Assembly: GCF_041088075.1 (NCBI RefSeq)
Contig: NZ_JBGCVY010000044.1
Span: 1-64,000, forward strand
Direction of reading: 5' to 3'
Length of the DNA: 64,000 bases
DNA from: Mucilaginibacter_A sp041088075
GTDB taxonomy: Bacteria; Bacteroidota; Bacteroidia; Sphingobacteriales; Sphingobacteriaceae
Shown: in pieces, positions 1 to 7,140 of the stretch
How the letters are laid out: each line of letters begins with the position of its first letter
Numbering within the stretch: position 1 is the stretch's first letter
Translations under genes and position numbers: made by a program
The notes under the pieces: model-generated
The model's database searches: none
Told to the model about the DNA's origin: nothing
The model's input: the letters and a program-made list of their open reading frames with translations, nothing else

Positions 1-142
1 ATGTGGCAAAATTAATTCCCCTATCGTACCTTTATCCACGGTTCCCAATCTTGATCTGACCTTTTATGATTTGCACCACAAAAATCAGCTTTTATTGGGA
101 ACCTTGTTTTACCCTCTAAATAAGTTTAAACAACTTCATCAT

Positions 143-150
143 TATATTTG
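143..150 (+). promoter_or_regulatory. Bacteroidetes -7 box of antitoxin remnant
   Basis: TATATTTG matches the Bacteroidetes -7 consensus TAnnTTTG and ends only 3 bases before the ATG at 154, so a transcript from here would be leaderless or nearly so. No clear TTTG -33 box is seen. The sequence from the box into the start codon (TATATTTG, 3 nt, ATGGAAAG) recurs at 6215-6233 in front of the HEPN gene. Confidence 0.5.
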
Positions 151-153
151 GAT

Positions 154-354
154 ATGGAAAGCATCATAATCAGCCCAAAGAACAAATCGGAATTTGAATT
201 GCTGACACAACTTTTATCAAAAATGAAAGTTACTGCGAAAGTGATTTCTGAAGAAGATAAGGAAGATTTAGGCTTGGGTATTTTGATGCGGGAAGCTGAC
301 CGTACACAAAAAGTTTCTAAGGAAACAATTATGGAAACATTGAAAGGGGAATGA
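154..354 (+). CDS. Small antitoxin-like protein of a decayed TA pair
   Basis: The 66-residue product starts MESIIISPKN and has the form of the short Bacteroidetes antitoxins that precede RelE/ParE-type toxins: a charged N-terminal segment, a middle with SEEDKEDLGLGILMREADRT, and a C-terminus KVSKETIMETLKGE. The ATG at 154 is chosen over the in-frame TTG at 148. Its TGA overlaps the ATG of the next frame (351), the usual antitoxin-toxin coupling, but that toxin frame is broken. The family assignment is from remembered sequence pattern. Function as an antitoxin is inferred, and with no intact toxin it may be an orphan. Confidence 0.6.
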   Translation: MESIIISPKNKSEFELLTQLLSKMKVTAKVISEEDKEDLGLGILMREADRTQKVSKETIMETLKGE

Positions 355-458
355 AAGTTGAGTTTCTTGATAAATTTAATAAGGATTTAATTAAAATATG
401 GAAGTTTTTATTAAACAGGCTGATGCTGAAAAACAAGATGATTTTTGGAAGTTTGTAG
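351..458 (+). pseudogene. Truncated RelE-like toxin remnant
   Basis: The frame begins at the ATGA overlap with the antitoxin and reads MKVEFLDKFNKDLIKI, the N-terminal start typical of Bacteroidetes RelE/ParE-like toxins. It then runs into unrelated sequence and stops at 458 after 35 residues, against the usual 85-95. The toxin homology appears to end near 395, where the next small frame begins. This is a deletion junction rather than a functional toxin. Confidence 0.6.
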
Positions 459-532
459 AAAAACTAAACCAAAAAGCTGCCGAAAAAGGAATTACGCAAG
501 AAGAGTTGGACTACTTGTTAAATGAAGAATAA
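398..532 (+). CDS. Short antitoxin-tail-like ORF
   Basis: A 44-residue frame (MEVFIKQADAEKQDDFWKFV, ending GITQEELDYLLNEE) overlaps the truncated toxin frame. The end resembles the C-terminal tail of VapB/PIN-partner antitoxins (A..GIT.EELD.LL). It could be a separate micro-antitoxin or, more likely, the fused remnant of a second TA module. No toxin follows: the sequence runs into the TAAAAGAAGCAT repeat at 568. Start and expression are uncertain. Confidence 0.35.
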   Translation: MEVFIKQADAEKQDDFWKFVEKLNQKAAEKGITQEELDYLLNEE

Positions 533-567
533 ACCCCGTTATGTTCTTGATTGTTAATTTATACCGA

Positions 568-579
568 TAAAAGAAGCAT
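568..579 (+). repeat. First copy of the 12-mer family TAAAAGAAGCAT (all copies listed)
   Basis: Exact copies read on + start at 568, 3551, 5290, 6178, 15369, 16085, 16497, 21197, 25174, 25675, 28107, 34845, 37760, 37953, 41149, 46440, 56360, 59882 and 60025. Copies on - (ATGCTTCTTTTA) start at 3602, 9434, 12019, 16003, 16416, 18856, 21207, 33466, 33839, 34929, 37680, 41077, 41480, 49182, 52035, 53317, 53430, 53653, 53719, 53922, 58950 and 59945. Sister form TAAAAACAGYAT: 7130, 8412, 32827, 42829, 42985, 49149, 54529, 57772, 58828 (+) and 42811, 42967, 43560 (-). Near matches include 3684, 9766, 10930, 12765, 27845, 28703, 46162 and 53373. Most copies are preceded by TTTTA or TTTTT and 4-6 bases, often ending GG, GA or CA. 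Most are intergenic. Confidence 0.95.
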
Positions 580-611
580 TCAATAAATACTTCCTGCTTT
601 ACTTTTTCCGA

Positions 612-1175
612 TTACAAACCGCACCATTCTTCTAACGTAAGCACATCTGCCTGGCGCGGGAAAACTTTAGTTGTCAACACTCGGTGTACTTCTTCGTCTC
701 TGTCGGCACAGCAATCGGCTAACACAGTAATACGATAATCTTTGTCAGCAGCTTCACGAACCGTGGACAAAACAACGCCACTGGTAGAAATCCCTGAAAG
801 TACCAATTGCCGGATATTTTGTGCCCTTAAAATTACTTCCAAATCGCTTCCGGTAAATGCACTGATCCGGCGTTTTACCACAGTTATTTCTCCTGCAAGG
901 GGCGCTATGGCTGCATCAACCTTCATAAATTCATTCATATTGATGTTGCTGTAATTGCCCCTGCCCGGAGAAAAGCTTTTGTTGTTGATAGTGGTTTCCG
1001 GCGCGCCCGGCCTAAAACCTACAACTACATAAATTACACGGATATTTTTGCTGCGGGCATTTGCAACCGCTTTGGCTACACTGCCGGTTACTTCTGATGC
1101 TTGAGGAAGCTGTGAAAGAATACCATCCTGCATATCCATAACCAAAAGGGCTGTATTATCTGTTCTGTTTTCCAT
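612..1175 (-). CDS. Isochorismatase-like (cysteine hydrolase superfamily) protein
   Basis: The 187-residue product has the isochorismatase-like fold signature: N-terminal ALLVMDMQDGIL supplies the catalytic Asp, EITVVKRRISAF the Lys, and LSGISTSGVVLSTVREA is the third motif. In the hydrolase branch that motif carries the nucleophilic Cys (for example T-x-x-C-V). Here the position is Val, so thiol hydrolase chemistry as in nicotinamidase is not expected. Many close relatives share this TSGVV form, so it is a subfamily trait rather than damage. An upstream Met at 1235 would overlap the neighbouring gene by 23 nt, so the Met at 1175 is preferred. Substrate unknown. Confidence 0.8.
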   Translation of the reverse strand: MENRTDNTALLVMDMQDGILSQLPQASEVTGSVAKAVANARSKNIRVIYVVVGFRPGAPETTINNKSFSPGRGNYSNINMNEFMKVDAAIAPLAGEITVVKRRISAFTGSDLEVILRAQNIRQLVLSGISTSGVVLSTVREAADKDYRITVLADCCADRDEEVHRVLTTKVFPRQADVLTLEEWCGL

Positions 1176-1212
1176 TTTATTGTTTATAATATTGTTTTGA
1201 ATTTTTTGAATG

Positions 1213-1521
1213 TTATCCCTTTTCCTTGTTTGCAAATGTTATGGCGCCCATCACACTTATGCAGGCAATACCTGCAAAAAATATTGCCAGCGAGAGATTG
1301 TCCCCGAAAGAAACTTTACCAAACCTAAAAAGCAAATAGCCCACTACCAGGTTAAACAACGCCCACAAAACATTAACTATTGGAGAAGACAGGCCTTTTC
1401 CCGGAGGTTTGGCAAAGGGCGTGGGAAAGGCATCGCCCGCAATGCCTTTAATAAAATGAGGTACAAAGTTTGCCCAAAAGGCACCGGCCCAAAAGCCACT
1501 GAAATAATGATACCATTGCAT
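1213..1521 (-). CDS. Conserved small membrane protein
   Basis: The 102-residue protein has about three hydrophobic segments (residues 5-30, 47-66 and 76-95) joined by a loop FPTPFAKPPGKGLSSPIVN. The sequence type is familiar as a conserved hypothetical in Bacteroidetes, but I know no function. It lies between the MFS exporter gene and the isochorismatase-like gene on the same strand with short gaps, so co-transcription is possible. Confidence 0.65.
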   Translation of the reverse strand: MQWYHYFSGFWAGAFWANFVPHFIKGIAGDAFPTPFAKPPGKGLSSPIVNVLWALFNLVVGYLLFRFGKVSFGDNLSLAIFFAGIACISVMGAITFANKEKG

Positions 1522-1601
1522 AATAAAATGGGTTTATATCTTGATTTGATTGTGATGTGATTAATTTGAATGATTTTCACCTATTTTTATATCTTGTGCT
1601 T

Positions 1602-2846
1602 CTACAAGTCGATCCAGATTCTTTTGATCCTGCCGCCACTTCTTAAAAACTTAGAAAAAACAGCCGCGATGATTAGGGCAATCACTCCTTCATAAAGTAT
1701 CGTATCAGGTGCCCCAATTTTTTGGGAAATGCCGCCAATCAGCAAACTTCCCAAGGGCAACATTCCAAAATAGGCCATGGCTACACAACTCATTACCCGG
1801 CCCCGCATTTCTTTGTCCGAATCAACTTGTATGATCGTCATCGAAATAGTGGTTTGCGACATCATGCCAAACCCGGAAAAAGCAGCAAACAGCATGGCCA
1901 GCGGGAAGTAACTGAATTGAGAGAAAAGGATCAGGAAAACCCCAAAAATGACCGTACTAACTAATAACACAATCTTCAGGTCTGCTTCCTTCTTTAAAGT
2001 TGCCAGGAATATAGAACCAACTACCGCGCCCACACCTATAAAGCTGTTGATATAACCAAAAGTAGCGGCATCACCTTTAAAAATTACCTTGGCAAATACC
2101 GGCAAAAGCGTATTGTAGGGCAATACCAGCAGACTTGTAAAACCCAGCATCAGCAGGATGGTACTTATTGATGGCGTGTTTTTGAGATAAGCAAAACCTT
2201 CAGCAAGTTCAGACCCAATCTTCTTTTTTACCGGCGACGGGATATATGTCGGCAAGTCCATTAAAAGCAGGGAAGCGATTACTGCTACAAAGCTAATTGC
2301 ATTTATCAAAAAACAGGTAGCCGCGCCAAATTTGACCAATATGATGCCCGACAATGCAGGCCCGATCAGCCTGGCAATATTAACCATGGAAGAATTGAGC
2401 GCAATCGCGTTGGGAAGGTCAGCTTTGTCAGTTACCATATCATTTATCAGCGGTTGCCTTGCAGGCACATCAAAAGCATTAATAATCCCAAGCAGCACGC
2501 TCAGCGTCAGTATTTCCCAAACGGCGTAGTGGTTGCTAAATATTAATACAGCCAGCAAAATGGCCTGTATCATCGAAGCTGTCTGCGTTATCAGCAATAT
2601 TTTATAACGGCTATACCTGTCTGACGCGATACCGCCAAGCAAAGAGAACAGGAACGACGGAAACTGCGAGGCAAAAACGGTAAGGCCCAGCATAAAGGCC
2701 GAATGCGTCATGGTATAAACTACCCAGCTTACACCCGTGCGCTGCATCCAAGTGCCGATTTGAGAAACCGACTGCCCGCTAAAAAACAAGGTATAGTTAC
2801 GGTTACGGAATGCGCGGAATGTATTTGTTAGCTTATCTGTCTTCAC
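1602..2846 (-). CDS. MFS transporter, MFS_3/EntS-like exporter
   Basis: The 414-residue, 12-helix protein starts FRAFRNRNYTLFFSGQSVSQIGTWMQRTGVSWVVYTMT, the N-terminal pattern of the MFS_3 (DHA3/EntS-like) branch of inner-membrane drug or siderophore exporters. The cytoplasmic loop-2 motif is GGIASDRYSRYKIL. Hydrophobic helices continue to about residue 400. The substrate cannot be read from sequence. The Crp/Fnr-family gene just upstream on the same strand may regulate it. The start at 2846 is the only convincing Met before the first helix. Confidence 0.85.
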   Translation of the reverse strand: MKTDKLTNTFRAFRNRNYTLFFSGQSVSQIGTWMQRTGVSWVVYTMTHSAFMLGLTVFASQFPSFLFSLLGGIASDRYSRYKILLITQTASMIQAILLAVLIFSNHYAVWEILTLSVLLGIINAFDVPARQPLINDMVTDKADLPNAIALNSSMVNIARLIGPALSGIILVKFGAATCFLINAISFVAVIASLLLMDLPTYIPSPVKKKIGSELAEGFAYLKNTPSISTILLMLGFTSLLVLPYNTLLPVFAKVIFKGDAATFGYINSFIGVGAVVGSIFLATLKKEADLKIVLLVSTVIFGVFLILFSQFSYFPLAMLFAAFSGFGMMSQTTISMTIIQVDSDKEMRGRVMSCVAMAYFGMLPLGSLLIGGISQKIGAPDTILYEGVIALIIAAVFSKFLRSGGRIKRIWIDL

Positions 2847-2908
2847 GATAATGCAAAGATGAAGGAAACCTGCTGTATTCAGTTGTGATAAAAATCACAA
2901 TCTTTTGT

Positions 2909-3484
2909 TCAAATATTTTTTCTGCGGATACGGCTTAAAGTTTCCCGCGCAACACCTAAATATGAAGCAATTTGCGAAAGAGAAACCCGCTGCAACAGCA
3001 TCGGATTGTTTTTTTCAATGTACCGGTAGCGTTCTGTGGGCGTGTACATTTTAAAAAAATTGCTGTTTTCTTCGGAAGCAACAAATAAAAGTGTGCTAAC
3101 ACGCCGGATAAATAAAATAACTTGTGGGTGCGAATCAAATTTTTCTGCTATGATATCTAAATCAAATATCCAAACTACAGTGTTTTCGCCGGCTTCAATA
3201 ATTAAATCTGACGGCTGCTTGCTTTTAACACTTTTGATGTTGGTTGCATAACTGCCTTCAAAAGTGAAATTCAAATTAACGGCTACACCGGTTTTGTAAT
3301 AATAAGTGCGCAGGTAACCTTGGTCAACTAGGTAAAAGCTACGGCAATTTTCGCCTTCGTTTAGTAAAATTTCCCCTTTTTTCAAAGTTCGGGTTATGGC
3401 ACAACTAACCAGCAAATCAACCTCTTCTTCAGTTGTGGTTTTAGAAACCTGGCGGATAGCCGTGCGAAGCGTTGCATCATCCAT
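2909..3484 (-). CDS. Crp/Fnr-family transcriptional regulator
   Basis: The 191-residue protein has a cyclic-nucleotide-binding-like beta-roll (about residues 20-125, with LKKGEILLNEGENCRSFYLVDQGYLRTYY) and a short C-terminal winged helix ending SLSQIASYLGVARETLSRIR, the Crp recognition-helix pattern. Most cNMP-contacting residues of E. coli Crp are not obvious, as in many Bacteroidetes members, so the effector is unknown. It lies upstream of the MFS gene with a 62-nt gap in the same orientation. Confidence 0.85.
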   Translation of the reverse strand: MDDATLRTAIRQVSKTTTEEEVDLLVSCAITRTLKKGEILLNEGENCRSFYLVDQGYLRTYYYKTGVAVNLNFTFEGSYATNIKSVKSKQPSDLIIEAGENTVVWIFDLDIIAEKFDSHPQVILFIRRVSTLLFVASEENSNFFKMYTPTERYRYIEKNNPMLLQRVSLSQIASYLGVARETLSRIRRKNI

Positions 3485-3601
3485 CTGAGCAAAGGTAAGC
3501 CAGCAAAGGATCTTTATTTATAACATCCATCAACAAAATATTTTATGCGGTAAAAGAAGCATTTATCAGTGCTTGTTTAAAATTCACATATTAAAATTTC
3601 T

Positions 3602-3695
3602 ATGCTTCTTTTATCACCTAAAAATTGGTAAGTATTTGGTTTTTAATTTGTTTAAGTTAATGCAGGCACCAATTTTTATAGGGTAAAAGAAGCAC
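3602..3695. repeat. Paired-12-mer palindromic element, copy 1
   Basis: A 94-bp element runs from ATGCTTCTTTTA (3602) to TAAAAGAAGCAC (3684-3695), with inner arms CTAAAAATTGGT and ACCAATTTTTATAG. It would fold into a long hairpin. The same architecture recurs at 16003, 16416, 37680, 41077 and 59945. A further single copy of the 12-mer stands at 3551. It fills the gap between two divergent-facing regulator genes. Confidence 0.85.
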
Positions 3696-3728
3696 TAACA
3701 TTTTTCTTGCATAAATTCAAAAAGGCCC

Positions 3729-4712
3729 TTAACCCACCTCAACCTCCCGGTTATACTTACTTCTATATTCAACCGGGGACAAACCGGTAATCTTTTTAAA
3801 CATCGTTCTAAAAGCTTTGGTATCGGTATAGCCAACTTCATACATTACTTCGTTGATGTTTTTTCTATTGGTTTCAAAGCTCTTTTTGGCAGCTTCGATT
3901 TTAACGCGCTGCATATATTCCATCGTGGTGTTTGAAGTTGCTTTTTTAAACCTGCGTTCCAGGTTTCTACGGCTTAATGCAAACATAGATGCCAACTGGT
4001 CAATGGTTATTTTATGCCGAAAATTGCATTCGATAAAATCCTGCGCTTTTTTGATGGTTTCGTCTTCATGCTCTTTTTGCCCGTTAAAAATCATAAATGG
4101 CGACTGGCTGTTGCGTTCGATATCAATTTCAAATATTTTGGAAGAAAGCAGCGCAATACTTCTTCCGGCAAATTTTTCTACCAAATACAAGATCAGGTTC
4201 AGCGACGAATAAGCGCCGCCGCTGGTGTAAATGCCGTCTTCATCGGTAATAATTTTATACGGCATCAGGTTTACACTTGGAAACATTTTTCTGAATTCAT
4301 CCGCCATCAGCCAGTGCGTAGTGCAACTTTTACCGTTCAACAAGCCGGTTGAAGCCAGAATAAAAGCGCCGATACAAAGCGAAACCACTTCGGCGCCTGC
4401 TGCATATTGTTTGCTGATCCAGCGGATAAAGCTTTGGTTATCTGCCAAAACTTTTTGTATATCGCCATGTACCGCCGGGATAACCACCAGGTCTGTTTTA
4501 AAATTGTCTTTGATATCCAATTCTGGTTTAATTGTAAATAAACCGTTTGATAAGGTAGTTTCCCGGCTGATCCCAATCAATTGAATTTTAAACATAGGCG
4601 CTTTGCCTGCCCGTTCCAATGCTTCGTTTACCTTGCTAAACATTTTGTAAGTTGCTTCAATATTGCTCAGGCTGGTTTCGCCTTGCGGGATCAGGATCGA
4701 GATATGTTTCAT
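3729..4712 (-). CDS. GlxA-type AraC regulator with DJ-1/PfpI domain
   Basis: The 327-residue protein joins an N-terminal class I glutamine-amidotransferase-like (DJ-1/PfpI) domain (residues 1-190, elbow motif VVSLCIGAFILASTGLLNGK with Cys) to a C-terminal AraC domain (about 220-320, two HTHs: ITIDQLASMFALSRRNLERRF and INEVMYEVGYTDTKAFRTMFKKITGLSPVEYR). Family members are transcriptional activators. The amidotransferase domain usually acts as a sensor without known catalysis. It faces away from the VOC gene cluster starting at 4835 and shares its upstream region, so control of those genes is possible but inferred. Confidence 0.9.
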   Translation of the reverse strand: MKHISILIPQGETSLSNIEATYKMFSKVNEALERAGKAPMFKIQLIGISRETTLSNGLFTIKPELDIKDNFKTDLVVIPAVHGDIQKVLADNQSFIRWISKQYAAGAEVVSLCIGAFILASTGLLNGKSCTTHWLMADEFRKMFPSVNLMPYKIITDEDGIYTSGGAYSSLNLILYLVEKFAGRSIALLSSKIFEIDIERNSQSPFMIFNGQKEHEDETIKKAQDFIECNFRHKITIDQLASMFALSRRNLERRFKKATSNTTMEYMQRVKIEAAKKSFETNRKNINEVMYEVGYTDTKAFRTMFKKITGLSPVEYRSKYNREVEVG

Positions 4713-4784
4713 CTATCAAAACTAAAATAAACTACTGTCGTAATCAACCTCTGTTTTTGTCGTGTTTGCACCCTGTTCTGTTCT

Positions 4785-4814
4785 TTTGATTGCTGTAAGT
4801 TTGTGTTATATTTA
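4785..4814 (+). promoter_or_regulatory. Promoter of the VOC gene cluster
   Basis: TTTG at 4785-4788, an 18-nt spacer and TATATTTA at 4807-4814 fit the Bacteroidetes sigma-ABfr promoter with one mismatch in the -7 box. The ATG at 4835 lies about 20 nt downstream, with an A-rich leader. Confidence 0.55.
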
Positions 4815-4834
4815 AAAACTTAAAACCTAAAACG

Positions 4835-5278
4835 ATGTCGAAAGTCAGCACTTACCTCAACTTTCCGCGCAACACGGAAGAAGCATTTAATTTTTACAAA
4901 TCTGTTTTTGGCGGAGAATTTGGCGGGGGCGGAATTGCGCGTTTTGGTGATATCCCTCAACTTGGAGGAACGATGCCGATTGCAGAAAGTGATAAAAACC
5001 TGATCATGCATATTGAACTGCCCATACTTGGCGGACATGTTTTGATGGGGACAGACGCACCGGAAACAATGGGTTTTAAAGTGAACTTTGGAAACAATGT
5101 ACACATCAACTTAGAACCTGATACACGGCAGGAAACAAAAAAATTGTTTGATGCACTTTCGATAGACGGACAAGTTACGATGCAATTGCAAGATACATTT
5201 TGGGGCGCTTATTATGGAAGTTGTACCGATAAATTTGGCGTGCAATGGATGTTTAATTGTACCGAAAAAATAGCATGA
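4835..5278 (+). CDS. VOC/PhnB-like glyoxalase-fold protein
   Basis: The 147-residue protein starts STYLNFPRNTEEAFNFYKSVFGGEF and ends DKFGVQWMFNCTEK, the hallmark of the PhnB-like (3-demethylubiquinone methyltransferase-like) branch of the vicinal oxygen chelate superfamily. Two beta-alpha-beta-beta-beta modules are expected. Substrate and metal are not predictable. It is the first of three VOC genes on this strand (gaps 45 and 18 nt), related to the third one. A TAAAAGAAGCAT copy sits 12 nt after its stop. Confidence 0.85.
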   Translation: MSKVSTYLNFPRNTEEAFNFYKSVFGGEFGGGGIARFGDIPQLGGTMPIAESDKNLIMHIELPILGGHVLMGTDAPETMGFKVNFGNNVHINLEPDTRQETKKLFDALSIDGQVTMQLQDTFWGAYYGSCTDKFGVQWMFNCTEKIA

Positions 5279-5323
5279 AAAACAACCGGTAAAAGAAGCA
5301 TTTAATTTTAAAAAAGAATAACT

Positions 5324-5704
5324 ATGTTAAAAGACAGCATTGCATTCAGTGGTTTTTCGGTGGATGATATTTTAAAAGCAAAAACATTTTACGGCGAAAC
5401 ACTTGGGTTAAAAGTGTCGGATGAAATGCAAGGTTTGTTAAACTTGCATCTTGCAAACGGAAGCAAAGTTTTGGTTTATCCGAAGCCAAACCATCAACCG
5501 GCAACATTTACCATTTTAAATTTTATGGTCAAAGATATTGAACAAACGGTAGATGATTTGAACAAACTTGGGATACAATTTGAAAAATACAACGAACCAT
5601 ATTTAAAAACAGACGAAAAAGGAATTTGCAGGGGCACGCCTTTGGTAGCCTGGTTTAAAGATCCGGCCGGGAATATTTTATCGGTGATTGAAGAACATGA
5701 TTGA
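5324..5704 (+). CDS. VOC-family glyoxalase/bleomycin-resistance-fold protein
   Basis: The 126-residue product has the single-VOC pattern: IAFSGFSVDDILKAKTFYGETLGLKV at the N-terminus and a C-terminal FKDPAGNILSVIEE strand with the metal-site Glu. It differs from its two PhnB-like neighbours and resembles bleomycin-resistance/dioxygenase-type proteins. Enzymatic role is unknown. It is the middle gene of the three-VOC cluster. Confidence 0.85.
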   Translation: MLKDSIAFSGFSVDDILKAKTFYGETLGLKVSDEMQGLLNLHLANGSKVLVYPKPNHQPATFTILNFMVKDIEQTVDDLNKLGIQFEKYNEPYLKTDEKGICRGTPLVAWFKDPAGNILSVIEEHD

Positions 5705-5722
5705 ACCTAAACCTTTTATAAA

Positions 5723-6136
5723 ATGACAAAATTAAGCGTGTACTTTGGACTGAACGGCCGCTGCCAGGAAGCCATGGACTTTTACAAAAATTGTTTTGGC
5801 GGAGAACCAACACTTACCATAATTGGCGACAGCCCGATGAAAGACCAATTTCCAGAGGCCATGAAAGATAAAGTGTTGCATGCCGAACTAACAACGGATG
5901 GTTTTACGATGATGGCATCAGATATGAACGGGCCTGATGGTTTTACGGAAGGCACCAACGTAGCCATTTCTTTAGACAATCCCAATCAGGAAAAAGCAAA
6001 ACAGTTTTTTGATAAATTGGCCGTGGGCGGAACAATTATGGAAGATTTTAAACCACAATTTTGGGGCGGCATGATGGGCGTTGTCCGGGATCAATTTGGA
6101 ATTAAATGGATGATTAGTTGTTCTGTAAATTCATAA
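5723..6136 (+). CDS. VOC/PhnB-like glyoxalase-fold protein
   Basis: The 137-residue PhnB-like protein (LSVYFGLNGRCQEAMDFYKNCFGGEP, ending RDQFGIKWMISC) is a paralogue of the gene at 4835. It lies 18 nt after the preceding VOC gene, so it is likely in the same operon. The substrate is unknown. Confidence 0.85.
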   Translation: MTKLSVYFGLNGRCQEAMDFYKNCFGGEPTLTIIGDSPMKDQFPEAMKDKVLHAELTTDGFTMMASDMNGPDGFTEGTNVAISLDNPNQEKAKQFFDKLAVGGTIMEDFKPQFWGGMMGVVRDQFGIKWMISCSVNS

Positions 6137-6214
6137 GTTAGATTGTATTTTTTGATTGATGTCAGTTTTTTAGGTGATAAAAGAAGCATTAAACATTTAG
6201 CAATAATTTATAGT

Positions 6215-6222
6215 TATATTTG
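6215..6222 (+). promoter_or_regulatory. -7 box before HEPN gene
   Basis: TATATTTG is followed by GAGGATGGAAAGTATCGTC, almost the same as the start region of the antitoxin at 143-165. The ATG at 6226 opens a 7-codon frame (MESIVND, stop at 6247-6249) that overlaps the HEPN start at 6242. This looks like the stub of an antitoxin 5' end left in front of the HEPN gene, or a leader peptide. Confidence 0.45.
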
Positions 6223-6241
6223 AGGATGGAAAGTATCGTCA

Positions 6242-6700
6242 ATGACTAATCCTCAAGAAATAAGAAATTTAGCTACACAACGTTTAAAGGAAGCTGAGAT
6301 ACTATATAAAAATGAAATGTTTGGTGGTGCTTTTTATCTTGCAGGTTATTGTGTAGAATTAACTTTAAAAGCAAAAGTATGCGATAGGTTAGGTATTCCA
6401 AACTTATTTGATGAAACTAACCGGGATGCAAATTCGATAAAAGGAATTGGAGAGATCAGGAAAACATTGAAAACACACAATCTTTTTACCTTGTTAATTT
6501 TTAGTGGTTTAAAAGTTAAGTACGATAACGATAAGACAGTTAATAAGGATTTATTAAAAGCCAATTCTTTGCTTTTTACCGCTTGGGACGAAAATGCCAG
6601 GTATAAACCTTGTGGACATATGCGCAAAAAAGATGTTGAAAATTTAATAAATTTGCTTTCGGGACCTAACGGGATTTTAACATGGATAGAACAGAATTAA
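6242..6700 (+). CDS. HEPN-domain protein, possible RNase toxin
   Basis: The 152-residue, mostly helical protein has the HEPN pattern: a first helix with ATQRLKEAEILYKNEMFGGAFYLAGYCVELTLK and a later EIRKTLKTHNLFTLL. The latter contains an R-x5-H pair (R73, H79), compatible with the HEPN ribonuclease motif Rx4-6H. HEPN proteins commonly act as RNA-cleaving toxins with a nucleotidyltransferase or other antidote. The next gene overlaps by 19 nt, but it does not show the GSxARG signature of MNT antitoxins. Toxin function is inferred. Confidence 0.75.
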   Translation: MTNPQEIRNLATQRLKEAEILYKNEMFGGAFYLAGYCVELTLKAKVCDRLGIPNLFDETNRDANSIKGIGEIRKTLKTHNLFTLLIFSGLKVKYDNDKTVNKDLLKANSLLFTAWDENARYKPCGHMRKKDVENLINLLSGPNGILTWIEQN

Positions 6701-7014
6701 AACAGCTTTTACAGCCATTCATTGCAAAATGTGCTGAAAAAGGCAGGGCTTTAACAGAAATATGTTTGAAAGAGGCTTTCCCCGGAGATATATCAACATC
6801 ATACATAGTACAAGTTAAAGCACCTTGGGTTGATGGTGTGGATAGTTGGGAAGCGATCGATTTTTTAGTTGATGTACTTTGGGAAACAACGGATGAAGAG
6901 ACAAGAAAAAAAGTATTTTCAATTCAAATTTTAGGCAGTAAAGATGAATTGCATTGTTGGTCAGAACCAGCACCAATTGAGCGTGTTGAGAACCTTCAAC
7001 AAACAAGTTTTTGA
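6682..7014 (+). CDS. Unknown partner of the HEPN protein
   Basis: The 110-residue acidic protein (starts MDRTELKQLLQPFIAKCAEKGRALTEICLKEAFP, later WETTDEETRKKVFSIQ) overlaps the HEPN gene by 19 nt, so the two are translationally linked. I recognise no family. The mix of N-terminal helix and later beta-like stretches, the small size and the coupling suggest an antidote or accessory protein, which is inference from context only. Confidence 0.6.
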   Translation: MDRTELKQLLQPFIAKCAEKGRALTEICLKEAFPGDISTSYIVQVKAPWVDGVDSWEAIDFLVDVLWETTDEETRKKVFSIQILGSKDELHCWSEPAPIERVENLQQTSF

Positions 7015-7140
7015 TAGTTAAAACACAAAAATCAGTATTGCGTTTTTTTATAATTGTGTTCATTTTTAGTATGAAAAAACAAAAAAGTCTCAATCAAATT
7101 AATGATCGAGACTTCCAATTTTATACCGATAAAAACAGCA

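Noticed and set aside
3551..3613. 12-mer copies as simple transcription terminators
   Set aside because: The core stem is pure A/T and most copies are single, so terminator function alone does not explain the conserved GAAGCAT end or the in-gene copies.
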